Source of the DNA: Aquabacter sp965279295
GTDB lineage: Bacteria > Pseudomonadota > Alphaproteobacteria > Rhizobiales > Xanthobacteraceae
Direction: 5' to 3' (one strand)
Assembly (NCBI GenBank): GCA_965279295.1
Contig: CBDIHQ010000018.1
Length of the DNA: 64,000 nucleotides
This document shows positions 34,375 to 44,012 of the stretch, in pieces. How positions within the stretch are numbered: position 1 is the first letter of the stretch; every line of letters starts with the position of its first letter. A program made the position numbers and the translations under genes. Under the pieces are notes generated by a model, which saw nothing but the letters and a program-made list of their open reading frames with translations, searched no databases and was not told the origin of the DNA.

Positions 34375-35547
34375 TCAAGCGTTGGAGCGGTCGGTCAGCG
34401 CAAACCTCGTGCCCACCACCGCCACATACAGTCCCAGCATGGTGCCGATGACGATGGCGAAACCATAGGGATCGTAAAGGTCCATCCCAAAGCCGACCAG
34501 GGGCGGACCCACGACGAGGCCGATGGAATAGAGCATGACGAAAGCAGCGTTCGCGGCGGCAAGGTCGGCGCCGTGGAAGCGCGCGCCGAGATGAGCCAGC
34601 CCGACCGTGTAGAGGCTGCCAACGATTCCGGTGACCAGGAATATGGCCACGCGGAAGCTCAGGCTTTCCACCGGCATATAGGGCAGCACGAACGCGCCGA
34701 TGGTCCCGACCGCGGCGCAGAAGATCAAAAGGATGCGCCGGTCGATTCGGTCGCTGATCAGCCCGAGCGGGATCTGGAACGCGACGTTTCCGAGCACGGC
34801 GATGGTCAGCAGCAGCGATGCCTGGCTCGCGGGCATGCCCAGGCGCAGGCCGTAAAGCGGGAGGAAACTCATCACCGCCGTCTCGATCGCGCCGAACACC
34901 AGAGCGGCAAGCGTCGCGGTGGGGGAGCGCCGTATGAATGACAGCACCCCGCGGCCGGTGCTGGCGCCGATGGTCGGCGCCATGCCTTTCGCCAGCAATA
35001 TGGGAATCAGTCCGGCGGCGAGAACCACGGCGCCCACAAGATAGGGCGGCCAGCCCTGCGTCCCCACCACGCTGAGGATGATGGGACCCATGGCGGCACC
35101 GATAGACAAAGCGGTGGCGTAAACGCCCATGATGAGACCGCGCCGATGGGGTGGCGCGACCGCGTTGATCCAAAATTCGCTGACGGCGAACAGGATGCAC
35201 AGCGCGGCGCCAAGGGCGAAGCGCAGCGGAAACCAGACCAGGAAGGAGGACGAAGCCTTGAAGGCCGGCAAGCTCAATGCGGTCACCGCGATTGCGATGC
35301 CCAGCAGTGCGCGGGGGCCAAGCTTGCGGACCATCGCCGGCACGAACGGCGCCGTGCAGACCGTCGCGATGCCCGCGACGGCGGTATTGATCCCGATCCA
35401 GGTGTGATTGATCCCGCGCGCTTCCATTTCCAGGGCGAGGAGCGGGATCGAGAGGCTGATGCCGATGCCGACCACAGAAATGGAGGCAATGGCAGCCGTG
35501 ATCGAGGCGGTGCGGCTCATCTGAGCCGTGGACGCCGGGGCGTGCAT
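34375..35547 (-). CDS. MFS transporter
   Basis: This 390-residue protein has twelve predicted transmembrane helices. It shows an MFS-like cytoplasmic loop with RKLGPRALLGIA after helix 2 and the counterpart ISDRIDRRILL in the second half. The substrate is unknown; it resembles the YcaD/YfcJ-type single-component transporters. AGGA lies seven bases before ATG 35547. It is 14 bases downstream of the Nudix gene and probably in the same operon. Confidence 0.8.
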   Translation of the reverse strand: MHAPASTAQMSRTASITAAIASISVVGIGISLSIPLLALEMEARGINHTWIGINTAVAGIATVCTAPFVPAMVRKLGPRALLGIAIAVTALSLPAFKASSSFLVWFPLRFALGAALCILFAVSEFWINAVAPPHRRGLIMGVYATALSIGAAMGPIILSVVGTQGWPPYLVGAVVLAAGLIPILLAKGMAPTIGASTGRGVLSFIRRSPTATLAALVFGAIETAVMSFLPLYGLRLGMPASQASLLLTIAVLGNVAFQIPLGLISDRIDRRILLIFCAAVGTIGAFVLPYMPVESLSFRVAIFLVTGIVGSLYTVGLAHLGARFHGADLAAANAAFVMLYSIGLVVGPPLVGFGMDLYDPYGFAIVIGTMLGLYVAVVGTRFALTDRSNA

Positions 35548-35561
35548 GACGATGTCCTAAT

Positions 35562-36296
35562 CTAATTCAGGACGGCCCGGACGAAGCGGCCATGATGCAT
35601 GCTGTAGAACGGCACAGGCAACTCGCGCCGGAAGCCGGCTTCAAGGCGGGCGCTCACCTCTTGGAGAATGACGCGCGTGATGGTGGGAAGTTCCGCCTTC
35701 TTGGTTTCTTCAAAGGTCAGCCAACGGGTCTCGATGAGTTCCGAGGACGGACCGACCAGTCCCTCCACCCGCTCGCACACTGCGCCGGCATCGGCGGCGA
35801 AAAAGCGGGTATCAAATCGCTTCGGCCGGCGCGGCGGTGTGATGGCGCGCAGCACGAAGGTCAGGGCTTCCAGATCCGGGAAGACACCTTTCTCGGCGAA
35901 AGCCTTCCAGGAATCGGACGGACTATCGGGGCTGCCGGCGTCCTTGGTGCCGAGCATCAGCCCGGTTTCCTCATACATTTCGCGGATCGCCGCCGAGGCG
36001 AGGGCGCGCCCTCGGGTGGCACTGGGGCGCGATACGTGCTCCTGAAGCCGCCGCTCGCTCTCTTTGTCCAGCACGCCGTGAACCGGCATCGACTTGTCGG
36101 TCAGTTCGACCCGCCCGCCCGGAAACACGAAGACGTTCGGCATGAATTTGTGGCCGGGGTGGCGCAGACCCATGAGGACGCGCGGCTCCTTGCCGGTGCG
36201 ATCCAGAAGCACGAGGGCTGCGGCGTCGCGCGGGCGCGAATTGGGCGAATCCTGGCGGCGTTCCGCCGTGGTGAGGTATGCGGCAAGGTCGGTCAT
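35562..36296 (-). CDS. NUDIX hydrolase
   Basis: The Nudix fold is shown by NVFVFPGGRVE and the box SAAIREMYEETGLML near residues 105-119, which carries the metal-binding REMYEE. The first glutamate-glycine element is less canonical. The substrate is probably a nucleoside diphosphate derivative or CoA-type molecule, as in NUDT7/19-like relatives; this is not resolved. ATG 36296 gives 244 residues and overlaps the DUF983 stop by four bases, so the two genes are coupled. Confidence 0.85.
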   Translation of the reverse strand: MTDLAAYLTTAERRQDSPNSRPRDAAALVLLDRTGKEPRVLMGLRHPGHKFMPNVFVFPGGRVELTDKSMPVHGVLDKESERRLQEHVSRPSATRGRALASAAIREMYEETGLMLGTKDAGSPDSPSDSWKAFAEKGVFPDLEALTFVLRAITPPRRPKRFDTRFFAADAGAVCERVEGLVGPSSELIETRWLTFEETKKAELPTITRVILQEVSARLEAGFRRELPVPFYSMHHGRFVRAVLN

Positions 36297-36742
36297 GGTG
36301 CCTTTGGCCGTACTGCGGCCGGTGGGAATGGTTCGTGATCCGGGCTGCGAGGGTCGAAACCATGCATCCGTAAGGCCCACTGGAGGCCGACGAGTGCGCC
36401 CTTTATGGGCGGCAGAAGCGCAAGGCTCAAGAGGAGAGTCAGCGGCATGAAGATCGAAAGGTGCAGCCAGATCGCAGGGCGGAAGACGTCTTCAACGATC
36501 ACCAGCAGCGGGACCACGATATGCCCGACCACGACAATCACCATATAAGGCGGCGCGTCATCGGCCTGGTGGTGATACAGCGCCTCGCCGCAAACGTTGC
36601 AGTTATCGACCACCTTCAGATAGGCGCGAAACATCTTGCCCCGGCCGCATTTGGGGCAGCGGCACATCAAGCCGCGCTTGATGGCCTCACCGGGCGCGCG
36701 CGGGGCGCGATCCTCGATCATGGTCGTGAGAACATCTGTCAT
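36293..36742 (-). CDS. DUF983 zinc-ribbon membrane protein
   Basis: The protein has an N-terminal zinc ribbon (CRCPKCGRGKMF and NCNVCGEAL) followed by two transmembrane helices, the DUF983 layout. The function is unknown; members are common in alphaproteobacteria. I place the start at ATG 36742, 13 bases past the rnr stop. An alternative ATG at 36799 would overlap rnr by 44 bases. It lies between rnr and the Nudix gene in one - strand operon. Confidence 0.82.
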   Translation of the reverse strand: MTDVLTTMIEDRAPRAPGEAIKRGLMCRCPKCGRGKMFRAYLKVVDNCNVCGEALYHHQADDAPPYMVIVVVGHIVVPLLVIVEDVFRPAIWLHLSIFMPLTLLLSLALLPPIKGALVGLQWALRMHGFDPRSPDHEPFPPAAVRPKAP

Positions 36743-36755
36743 GTCTGCGCGGTCT

Positions 36756-39152
36756 TCACGATTGCTTGCGACCCTTGCTGCGTCCGGATTTCGGGACATG
36801 GCTGCCGTCGTGCTTTCGGCGCGGCGGGCCTCCGGGCTTTCCGCTGCCTTTCGGCACAGTTCGCGGACCTTTCGGCTTGCTGCGTCCGCCCCCTAGATAG
36901 GTGCCTTCGGTCAGAAGCTCAAATCGCAGCGCCCCCGCGACCGGGGCAGCCTCCACCAATTTCACCTGCACGCGATCGCCGATGCGGTGCATTTCGCCGG
37001 TCCGGTCACCCACAAGTGCCTGTCGGGTCTCGTCAAACCGATAATAATCCGCGCCCAGCGTCGAGGCGGGGATGAAGCCGTCGGCACCGGTCTCGTCCAG
37101 CGCGACAAAGAGCCCCGACTTGGTCGCCCCGGTGATGCGCGCCGCGAATGTCGCGCCGATCTGGTCGGCGAGATGATGGGCGATCAGCCGATCCACAGTC
37201 TCCCGCTCGGCGGCCATGGCCCGGCGCTCGGTGACGGAGATGGCGGCGGCGACCTCCGAGAGTTCGGCAGGCGTCACCCCCTCAGGCAGTCCGTCCCGGC
37301 CGAAATCGTGGGCGCGCACCAGCCCGCGATGCACGATCAGGTCCGCATAGCGCCGGATCGGCGAGGTGAAATGGGCGTAGCGGCGCAGGTTGAGGCCGAA
37401 ATGTCCGTAATTGTCGGACGAATATTCCGCCTGGGACTGGCTGCGCAGGATCACCTGATTGACCAGGGGCGCGACATCCGAGTTCTCCACCTGCTCCAGG
37501 ATGCGGTTGAAATTCTCCGGCCGCACCGTGTCGCTCTTGGCCAGCTTGATGTCGATGGTGAGCAGGAAAGTGCGCAGATTCGCCAGCTTCTCCAGCGTCG
37601 GGCCGTCATGGACGCGGTAGACCAGCGGCGTGTGCTTCGCCTCCAGCGTCTCTGCGGCGGCGACGTTGGCGAGGATCATGAATTCCTCGATCAGCCGGTG
37701 CGCATCCAGGCGCGCGGGCACGATCACACGATCGACGGTGCCGTCCTCCTTCAGCAGGATCTTGCGTTCCGGCAGGTTGAGGTCGAGCGGTTGGCGCGCG
37801 TCCCGTGCCTTCTTCACGCAGGCATAGGCGGCATAGAGCGGGCGCAGCACGCCATCTAGTAGCGGCGTCGTGGTCTCGTCGGGCTGGCCGTCGATGGCGG
37901 CCTGGGCCTGGGCGTAGGCGAGCTTCGCCGCCGAGCGCATCAGGATGCGGTGGAAGGTATGGGATTTCTTGCGTCCGTCGCTGTTGATCACCATGCGGAC
38001 GGCGAGGGCGGGGCGATCCTCCAGCGGGCGCAGCGAGCAGAGATCATTGGAGATGCGCTCCGGCAGCATCGGCACGACGCGGTCGGGGAAATAGACGGAA
38101 TTGCCGCGCAGCAACGCTTCGCGATCCAGCGCGGATCCGGGCTGGATATAGGCGGCGACATCGGCGATGGCGACGATCACGATAAACCCACCCGGATTGG
38201 ACGGGTCGGTATCGGGCTCGGCGTGCACCGCGTCGTCATGGTCCTTCGCGTCGGGCGGATCGATGGTGAGAAGCGGCACGTCGCGCCAGTCCTCGCGGCC
38301 GGCCTTGGCGGCGGGCTTTGCCTTTTCCGCTTCCGCGAGAACGTTTTGGGGGAAGACGTGGGGAATGCCATGGGCGTGGATCGCCACCAGCGAGATTGCC
38401 TTCTCGCTCGACAACGAGCCCAGCTTCTCCTTAACCCGTGCCATGGGCAAGCCGTAAACCCGCTCGCGCATCATTTCGACGGACACCAGATCGCCGTCGC
38501 CAGCGTCCTGCTCGGCACCGGCGGGCACCTGAAGCTCGCGACCCAGGTTTTTCTTGTCGATGGGGAGAATGCGTCCGCCGCCGCCGGGTAATGCGCGATA
38601 GATGCCGAGGGTCTGCTTGCGGGCCTTCTCGATCACCTTGATGACCCGCCCCACGTAGCGGTCGTCCTCACGCGAATCCGCAATGCGCAGAAGCACCCGG
38701 TCTGACAGGCCGGGCGCCGGGCCGCGTGCATGCCGGGGCACCTGGACAAGGATGCGCGGCGCCTCGCCGTGTTCCGCCTCATCCCATTCCACCGGAATGG
38801 CGAGGAACTCGCCGTCCGCGTCTCGGCTCGTCACGTCGGCAAGAACCACCCCTGGCAGGGCACCGGGCACATGGACCTTGCGGCCGCGCCGATCGATGGT
38901 GCCGTCGTCCCCGAGGTCGCGCAGCAGGTTCTTCAGGTCGATTTTCTGGCTCGCATCAAGGCCGAAAGCGCGCGCGATGTCGCGCTTGCTAACATCTCCG
39001 CCGCGCGCGGCGACGAAGGCCATCAATTCTTCCTTGGAGGGAAGTTGTCCCTCGCGCACGGGCGGGGCGGGCAGGGGCCTTCCGGCGGTCCGCTGGCCGG
39101 TCTTGGCCCTGGGGCCCGGAGAGCGGCCGGCTGGGGAGATGCGCTTTGCCAA
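36756..39152 (-). CDS. rnr: ribonuclease R
   Basis: RNase R is a 3'-5' exoribonuclease that can degrade structured RNA. Order of parts: a basic N-terminal tail with a helix-turn-helix-like segment, cold-shock domains, the RNB catalytic domain (TIDPPDAKDHDDAVHAEP, then IADVAAYIQPGSALDREA), an S1 domain, and a Lys/Gly-rich tail. The length of 798 residues is normal. The start appears to be TTG 39152 with a weak AAGGCGA upstream; the true start could differ by a few codons. Confidence 0.94.
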   Translation of the reverse strand: MAKRISPAGRSPGPRAKTGQRTAGRPLPAPPVREGQLPSKEELMAFVAARGGDVSKRDIARAFGLDASQKIDLKNLLRDLGDDGTIDRRGRKVHVPGALPGVVLADVTSRDADGEFLAIPVEWDEAEHGEAPRILVQVPRHARGPAPGLSDRVLLRIADSREDDRYVGRVIKVIEKARKQTLGIYRALPGGGGRILPIDKKNLGRELQVPAGAEQDAGDGDLVSVEMMRERVYGLPMARVKEKLGSLSSEKAISLVAIHAHGIPHVFPQNVLAEAEKAKPAAKAGREDWRDVPLLTIDPPDAKDHDDAVHAEPDTDPSNPGGFIVIVAIADVAAYIQPGSALDREALLRGNSVYFPDRVVPMLPERISNDLCSLRPLEDRPALAVRMVINSDGRKKSHTFHRILMRSAAKLAYAQAQAAIDGQPDETTTPLLDGVLRPLYAAYACVKKARDARQPLDLNLPERKILLKEDGTVDRVIVPARLDAHRLIEEFMILANVAAAETLEAKHTPLVYRVHDGPTLEKLANLRTFLLTIDIKLAKSDTVRPENFNRILEQVENSDVAPLVNQVILRSQSQAEYSSDNYGHFGLNLRRYAHFTSPIRRYADLIVHRGLVRAHDFGRDGLPEGVTPAELSEVAAAISVTERRAMAAERETVDRLIAHHLADQIGATFAARITGATKSGLFVALDETGADGFIPASTLGADYYRFDETRQALVGDRTGEMHRIGDRVQVKLVEAAPVAGALRFELLTEGTYLGGGRSKPKGPRTVPKGSGKPGGPPRRKHDGSHVPKSGRSKGRKQS

Positions 39153-39397
39153 GATTCGCCTTCGCCAATTTGCCTTGCGGCAGGATTCGCCTTGCGTCCG
39201 CTCAGGCTACTCGACCCCGGCGCCGTGGGCGAGTCGCGGGCTCAGGTTGCGAAAATAGTAAGGCTGCCTCATTATAAACCCATCGAGATCCTCTCGAATA
39301 TGCAGGGTGTCACGGCACAGAGCCGGTCCGGCAGTCCGGGATTTCTCCATTAAAAATTCCATGCGTCACCCGGCGCACTTGAAAAGAGCCAGCCTCA
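39153..39397. other. intergenic region between divergent rnr and DHA2 transporter genes
   Basis: This stretch must hold the promoters for rnr (-) and for the drug-efflux gene (+). It includes an AT-richer part around 39250-39365. I see no clear operator; the transporter has no adjacent regulator gene. Confidence 0.3.
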
Positions 39398-40885
39398 ATG
39401 AGCGGCGTGTCCGAGCCTGAAGAGACGTCGACGACGTTTTCCCACAAAGAGATTCTCTCCATCATTTTCGGTGTCATGCTGGCGATGTTCCTGGCGGCGC
39501 TCGATCAGACGATCGTCGCCACGGCGCTCCCCACCATCGGCGCGGATCTCAATGATCTGGTCAATCTGTCCTGGGTGGTGACGGCCTATCTTCTGGCGTC
39601 CACCACGGTCACGCCGCTGTACGGCAAGCTCAGCGACATCCACGGACGCGGCGTCGTGCTGCTGGTGGCGATCGCGCTGTTCTCCATCGGCTCGCTCGCC
39701 TGCGCCATGTCGCAAAGCATGCTGATGCTGGTGATTTCGCGCGGCCTCCAAGGCCTTGGCGGCGGCGGGTTGATCTCGCTGGCGCAGACCATCATCGCCG
39801 ATATCGTCTCGCCGCGTGAGCGCGGGAGATACCAGGGCTATTTCGCCAGCGTGTTTGCGTTCAGCAGCGTGGCCGGCCCGGTGGTGGGCGGCATTTTCGC
39901 CCAGCATCTGCACTGGTCGCTGATCTTTTGGATCAACATTCCCCTCGGCCTCGCCGCGTTCCTTGTGATGCGCAAGATGCTGGGCCGCCTGCCGCGCCAT
40001 GGGCGGCCGCATAAGATGGACTATCTCGGCTGCGCCTTGATGGTGGTCTCCTCCACCTCGCTGCTACTCGCGATGACGTCGGGCGGAACGCATTTCGCCT
40101 GGACCAGTCCACAGATCATCCTGCTGCTGGCGGTGTTCGTTATGGCGGGGGCGGCGTTCATCTGGCGCATGCGCACAGCGGCGGAGCCGTTCCTGCCCCT
40201 GTCGATCCTGTCGAACCCGGTGGTGGGAAGCGCGACCGGCGCGGCCTGCTTCATCTATGGCACCATGATCGCGCTCACCATCATGACGCCGCTTTATTTC
40301 GAGACCGCGCGTGGCTTCACGGCCAGCATGGCGGGACTGGCGTTGATCCCGCAGATGACTGCGACGGTCCTCGGCGCCGTGCTTGGCGGACGCGCCATGG
40401 CGAAGCTGCAGCATTACAAACGGCCGGCGGTGTTCGGGATGGTCCTGTCTGCGGCGAGCCTTCTTATCCTTGCGTTTTTGCCCGCCACCCTGCCGGTGTG
40501 GATCTGGATCTGCCTGTTCACGGTCGCGAGCGTCGGCATGGGCATGGTGTTCCCGATCTCGACCGTGTGCATTCAGAATGCGGTGCCGGTTCACCTGCTA
40601 GGCACCACCACGGGGGCAGCCAACTTCTTCCGGTCGCTGGGTGGCGCTCTGATGGTGGCAATGCTGGGCGCGGTCTTCATCGGCGCGCTGGGGATGGATC
40701 ATCAGGGCGACGTGGCGCAACTCGCCCAAGGTGCCGACCAGGGGAAGCTCGCGTTCGCGTTCAGCCTGGTGTTCGCGGTCGCCGCAGCGTCGCTGATCTG
40801 CGGCCTCGGCTTCCTGCTTCAGATGAAGGAACTGCCGCTGCGCGCGACGGTGCGTGAATCCGCCGAGGCGCTCGTGGTCGAATGA
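39398..40885 (+). CDS. DHA2-family MFS multidrug efflux transporter (EmrB/QacA type)
   Basis: This is a 495-residue protein with 14 predicted helices. Family motifs include LDQTIVATALPTIGADL in helix 1, LSDIHGRGVV in the first loop, RGLQGLGGGGLIS, and VAGPVVGGIFAQHLHW (antiporter motif C region). It likely exports hydrophobic compounds with proton exchange. No EmrA-like membrane fusion partner or TetR regulator lies beside it. It interrupts an otherwise - strand housekeeping block (topA to rnr), so it may be an insertion. Confidence 0.88.
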   Translation: MSGVSEPEETSTTFSHKEILSIIFGVMLAMFLAALDQTIVATALPTIGADLNDLVNLSWVVTAYLLASTTVTPLYGKLSDIHGRGVVLLVAIALFSIGSLACAMSQSMLMLVISRGLQGLGGGGLISLAQTIIADIVSPRERGRYQGYFASVFAFSSVAGPVVGGIFAQHLHWSLIFWINIPLGLAAFLVMRKMLGRLPRHGRPHKMDYLGCALMVVSSTSLLLAMTSGGTHFAWTSPQIILLLAVFVMAGAAFIWRMRTAAEPFLPLSILSNPVVGSATGAACFIYGTMIALTIMTPLYFETARGFTASMAGLALIPQMTATVLGAVLGGRAMAKLQHYKRPAVFGMVLSAASLLILAFLPATLPVWIWICLFTVASVGMGMVFPISTVCIQNAVPVHLLGTTTGAANFFRSLGGALMVAMLGAVFIGALGMDHQGDVAQLAQGADQGKLAFAFSLVFAVAAASLICGLGFLLQMKELPLRATVRESAEALVVE

Positions 40886-40902
40886 CCATGCACCGGTGAC
40901 CA

Positions 40903-40925
40903 TGCACCGGCCTTGGGCCGGTGCA
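40903..40925. terminator. stem-loop between convergent DHA2 transporter and topA
   Basis: A perfect 10-bp stem TGCACCGGCC/GGCCGGTGCA with a TTG loop lies between two stop codons. A partial copy of its left arm (CCATGCACCGG) sits just upstream. The T tract is weak. Confidence 0.55.
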
Positions 40926-40936
40926 TTCGCGGTATC

Positions 40937-43618
40937 TCAGCCGGCGCTTTTCGCTGTCTTTGCCTTGGCCGGCGCCTTCTTCTTGGCTGTTGCCTTAGCG
41001 GCAGTGGTCTTTCCAGCCGCCTTGGTCCCGGCCTTCGCTTTGGCGGGTGCGCGCTTGGCCGGCGCATCGCCTGAAGCCGCCTTCGGGGTCTTTGCCCGCG
41101 TGGTGGTCTTGCTGGCGGGCATGGTTGCCGCCTTGGCATCGACGATGACGATCGCTTCCGCGAGAGCCAGGGTGTCGGGGTCCACGGATTTCGGCAGGGT
41201 CGCGTTGACCTTGCCATGGTTCACGTAAGGCCCGAAGCGCCCGGCGCGCACGGTAATCGCACCACCCGAGGGATGGTCGCCGAGATTGCGCCCGGCGGTC
41301 GCGCCGCCGCGTCCGCCCTTGGCCTGCTTTTCCGCAAGCAGCACCACCGCCCGGTTGAGGCCGATGGAGAGGATATCGTCGTCCTTATCCAGATTGGCGT
41401 AGACCCTGCCGTGCTGGATGTAAGGCCCAAACTTGCCGATGCCAGCCAGGATCGGTGCGCCGTCGTCCGGATGCACGCCCATGGTGCGGGGCAGGGCCAG
41501 CAGGGCCAGAGCGATCTCAAGCGTCACGTCTGCGGGCGCAAGCCCCTTCGGCAAGCTGGATCGCTTCGGCTTCTCGCCGTTCTCGGCCTCGCCAAGCTGG
41601 AGATAGGCGCCGAAGCGCCCATCGCGCAGGGTGACCTCAAGCCCGGTCTCAGGGTCGGGACCGAGCTTGCGTATACCATCGCCCTCGGGCGTCGCTTCTC
41701 CCGTAAGGGGGCGAGTGTGGCGGCATTCCGGATAATTCGAGCAGCCGATGAAGGCGCCAAACTTGCCCATCTTCAGCGACAGCCGGCCGGTCCCGCACGT
41801 CGGGCAGAGGCGCGGGTCCGTGCCGTCCGCAGTCGGGGGAAAGATGTGGGCGGTCAGGATCTCGTCGAGCGCGTCGAGAACCTGGGAGACCCGCAGCTCC
41901 TTGGTGGCGTCCACCGCCAGGATGAAATCGGCCCAGAACTCCCGCAGAACCTGCTTCCAGTCCATCTCGTCTGCCGAGATCTGGTCGAGCTTGGCTTCAA
42001 GGTCCGCCGTGAAATCGTATTCCACGTAGCGGGCGAAAAAGCTCTGAAGGAAGGCGGTGACGAGACGGCCCTTGTCCTCCGGGACGAGGCGCTTCTTGTC
42101 CAGCTTCACATATTCACGGTCGCGCAGCACCGCGAGCACGGCAGCGTAGGTGGAGGGACGGCCGATGCCGAGTTCCTCCATGCGCTTCACAAGCGAGGCT
42201 TCCGAATAACGCGGCGGCGGTTCGGTGAAATGCTGGCTGGTGACGATGTCGCGCTTGGACAGGGCATCGCCCTTGGCCATCGCAGGAAGGCGGCGGCCTT
42301 CCTCGTCATCATCATCATCGTCGCGGCCTTCGCGATACAGCGCGAGGAAGCCGTCGAACTTCACCACGGTGCCGGTCGCCGTCAGCTCGAGGTCGCGGCC
42401 GGAGACATTCGCGCGGATGTCGGCAGTGGTGCGCTCCATCTCCGCCGATTCCATCTGGCTGGCGATGGTGCGGGTCCAGATCAGCTCATAAAGCTTCAAC
42501 TGCTCGGCATCGAGCACGCGCGCCACGGCGCCGGGCGAGCGATTCGAGTCGGTCGGCCTGATGGCCTCGTGGGCCTCCTGCGCATTCTTGGCCTTGGTGA
42601 CGTATTTGCGCGGCGCGCTCGGCAGGTAGCGGTCGCCGAATTGAGCGGCGATGGCGCTGCGGGTCGCGGCAACCGCCTCCGGCGCCATGTCCACGCCGTC
42701 GGTTCGCATATAGGTAATGAGACCCACCGTCTCGCCACCCAAGTCCACGCCTTCGTACAGGCGCTGGGCGATCTGCATGGTGCGGGCAGGCGCCAGACCG
42801 AGCTTGCGGCTGGCTTCCTGCTGAAGCGTCGAGGTGGTGAAGGGCGGCTGCGGGTGGCGCCGCACCGGCTTCGCCTCGATGTTGCTGACGCTGAAGGCGG
42901 CGGCATCGAGCGCGGCGCGGAAGGCGGCGGCCTCGGCCGCCGTTCCCACCGAGAGGCGGGTGATCTTTTTGCCGTCGGCGCCGGACAGGCGGGCCTCAAA
43001 GGCATCGCCGCGCGGCGTCGCGAGCTGGGCCACGATCGACCAGTACTCACATGCGACGAAGACCTCGATTTCCCGTTCGCGGTCGCAGACCAGGCGCAGC
43101 GCCACCGACTGGACGCGTCCGGCGGAGCGTGCGCCGGGCAACTTGCGCCAGAGCACGGGAGAAAGATTGAAGCCGACCAGATAGTCGAGGGCGCGCCGGG
43201 CAAGGTAGGCATCCACCAGAGCCACATCGACGGCGCGAGGCGCCTTCATGGCGTCCAGCACCGCCTGCTTGGTGATGGCATTGAAGACCACGCGCTCGAC
43301 CTTCTGGTCGCGCAGCGCCTTCTTCTCCTTCAGGATTTCGAGAACGTGCCAGGAAATGGCTTCGCCTTCGCGATCCGGATCGGTCGCCAGAATCAGGCCA
43401 TCGGCCTTCTTGACCGCCTGAGCGATCTCGTTGAGCCGCTTCTGCGCCTTCGGGTCAATTTCCCAAAGCATGCGGAAGTCGGCATCGGGATCGACCGAAC
43501 CATCCTTGGAAGGGAGATCGCGTACATGGCCGTAGGAGGCGATAACCTCATAGTCCGGACCAAGATATTTATTGATCGTCTTCGCCTTGGCAGGCGATTC
43601 GACGATGACGACCTGCAT
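40937..43618 (-). CDS. topA: DNA topoisomerase I
   Basis: TopA relaxes negative supercoils through a 5'-phosphotyrosine link. The TOPRIM domain shows VIVESPAKAKTI at the N-terminus and DPDREGEAISWH. The active Tyr is in GLITYMRTDG near residue 302. One complete four-cysteine zinc finger (CPTCGTG to GCSNYPECRH) is followed by degenerate zinc-ribbon-like repeats. A Lys/Ala-rich tail of about 60 residues ends the protein, common in this order. ATG 43618 gives 893 residues. An upstream ATG frame extension lacks similarity. Confidence 0.97.
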   Translation of the reverse strand: MQVVIVESPAKAKTINKYLGPDYEVIASYGHVRDLPSKDGSVDPDADFRMLWEIDPKAQKRLNEIAQAVKKADGLILATDPDREGEAISWHVLEILKEKKALRDQKVERVVFNAITKQAVLDAMKAPRAVDVALVDAYLARRALDYLVGFNLSPVLWRKLPGARSAGRVQSVALRLVCDREREIEVFVACEYWSIVAQLATPRGDAFEARLSGADGKKITRLSVGTAAEAAAFRAALDAAAFSVSNIEAKPVRRHPQPPFTTSTLQQEASRKLGLAPARTMQIAQRLYEGVDLGGETVGLITYMRTDGVDMAPEAVAATRSAIAAQFGDRYLPSAPRKYVTKAKNAQEAHEAIRPTDSNRSPGAVARVLDAEQLKLYELIWTRTIASQMESAEMERTTADIRANVSGRDLELTATGTVVKFDGFLALYREGRDDDDDDEEGRRLPAMAKGDALSKRDIVTSQHFTEPPPRYSEASLVKRMEELGIGRPSTYAAVLAVLRDREYVKLDKKRLVPEDKGRLVTAFLQSFFARYVEYDFTADLEAKLDQISADEMDWKQVLREFWADFILAVDATKELRVSQVLDALDEILTAHIFPPTADGTDPRLCPTCGTGRLSLKMGKFGAFIGCSNYPECRHTRPLTGEATPEGDGIRKLGPDPETGLEVTLRDGRFGAYLQLGEAENGEKPKRSSLPKGLAPADVTLEIALALLALPRTMGVHPDDGAPILAGIGKFGPYIQHGRVYANLDKDDDILSIGLNRAVVLLAEKQAKGGRGGATAGRNLGDHPSGGAITVRAGRFGPYVNHGKVNATLPKSVDPDTLALAEAIVIVDAKAATMPASKTTTRAKTPKAASGDAPAKRAPAKAKAGTKAAGKTTAAKATAKKKAPAKAKTAKSAG

Positions 43619-43812
43619 CGCAATTATCTCTTGAGAGCGCCGCGGCCCCTGCGGCGGCGGCAACATGGGGTGCGAAGGCGGGCCTGTCAAATTTCAGGCG
43701 ACAGCCCAGCTTCAATGGCGTAAAAAGACAAATACAACTTTAAGTAGATTGTAAAACGCTCAGCAACCTTGAGGATCGCGCTATATTTCAAGCCAAAAGC
43801 TGGGAGCGATGA

Positions 43813-44010
43813 ATGTCGGGCGATTCTCCTCCGGACCCTGAGGTCGACGCGATTCAGTTTGCCGATTATGTGGCGTCGCTGGCGGCGGAGCTTTCAAAAT
43901 TGTCACGCGAACATGGACTTACCACACTGGCCTATGTTCTTGAAATCACGCGCCTTGAAGCGCGCAGCATCGCAAAGGGCAGCGAGTTCAGGCCGGGACG
44001 CCCGCGCTGA
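43813..44010 (+). CDS. conserved small protein, unknown function (65 aa)
   Basis: A 65-residue acidic-to-neutral protein with a helical core (IQFADYVASLAAELSKLSRE, then YVLEITRLEARSI) and a basic end. GGGAG lies upstream of the ATG, and the AT-rich 43720-43800 region is a likely promoter. It sits between the divergent topA gene and the convergent dprA gene. The function is not known to me. The clean ribosome-binding site and codon use support a real gene. Confidence 0.65.
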   Translation: MSGDSPPDPEVDAIQFADYVASLAAELSKLSREHGLTTLAYVLEITRLEARSIAKGSEFRPGRPR

Positions 44011-44012
44011 AC

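Noticed and set aside
41216..43723. 835-codon + strand open frame opposite topA
   Set aside because: An antisense shadow of topA, rich in Gly/Arg/Ala/His without domain patterns. The topA reading is certain.
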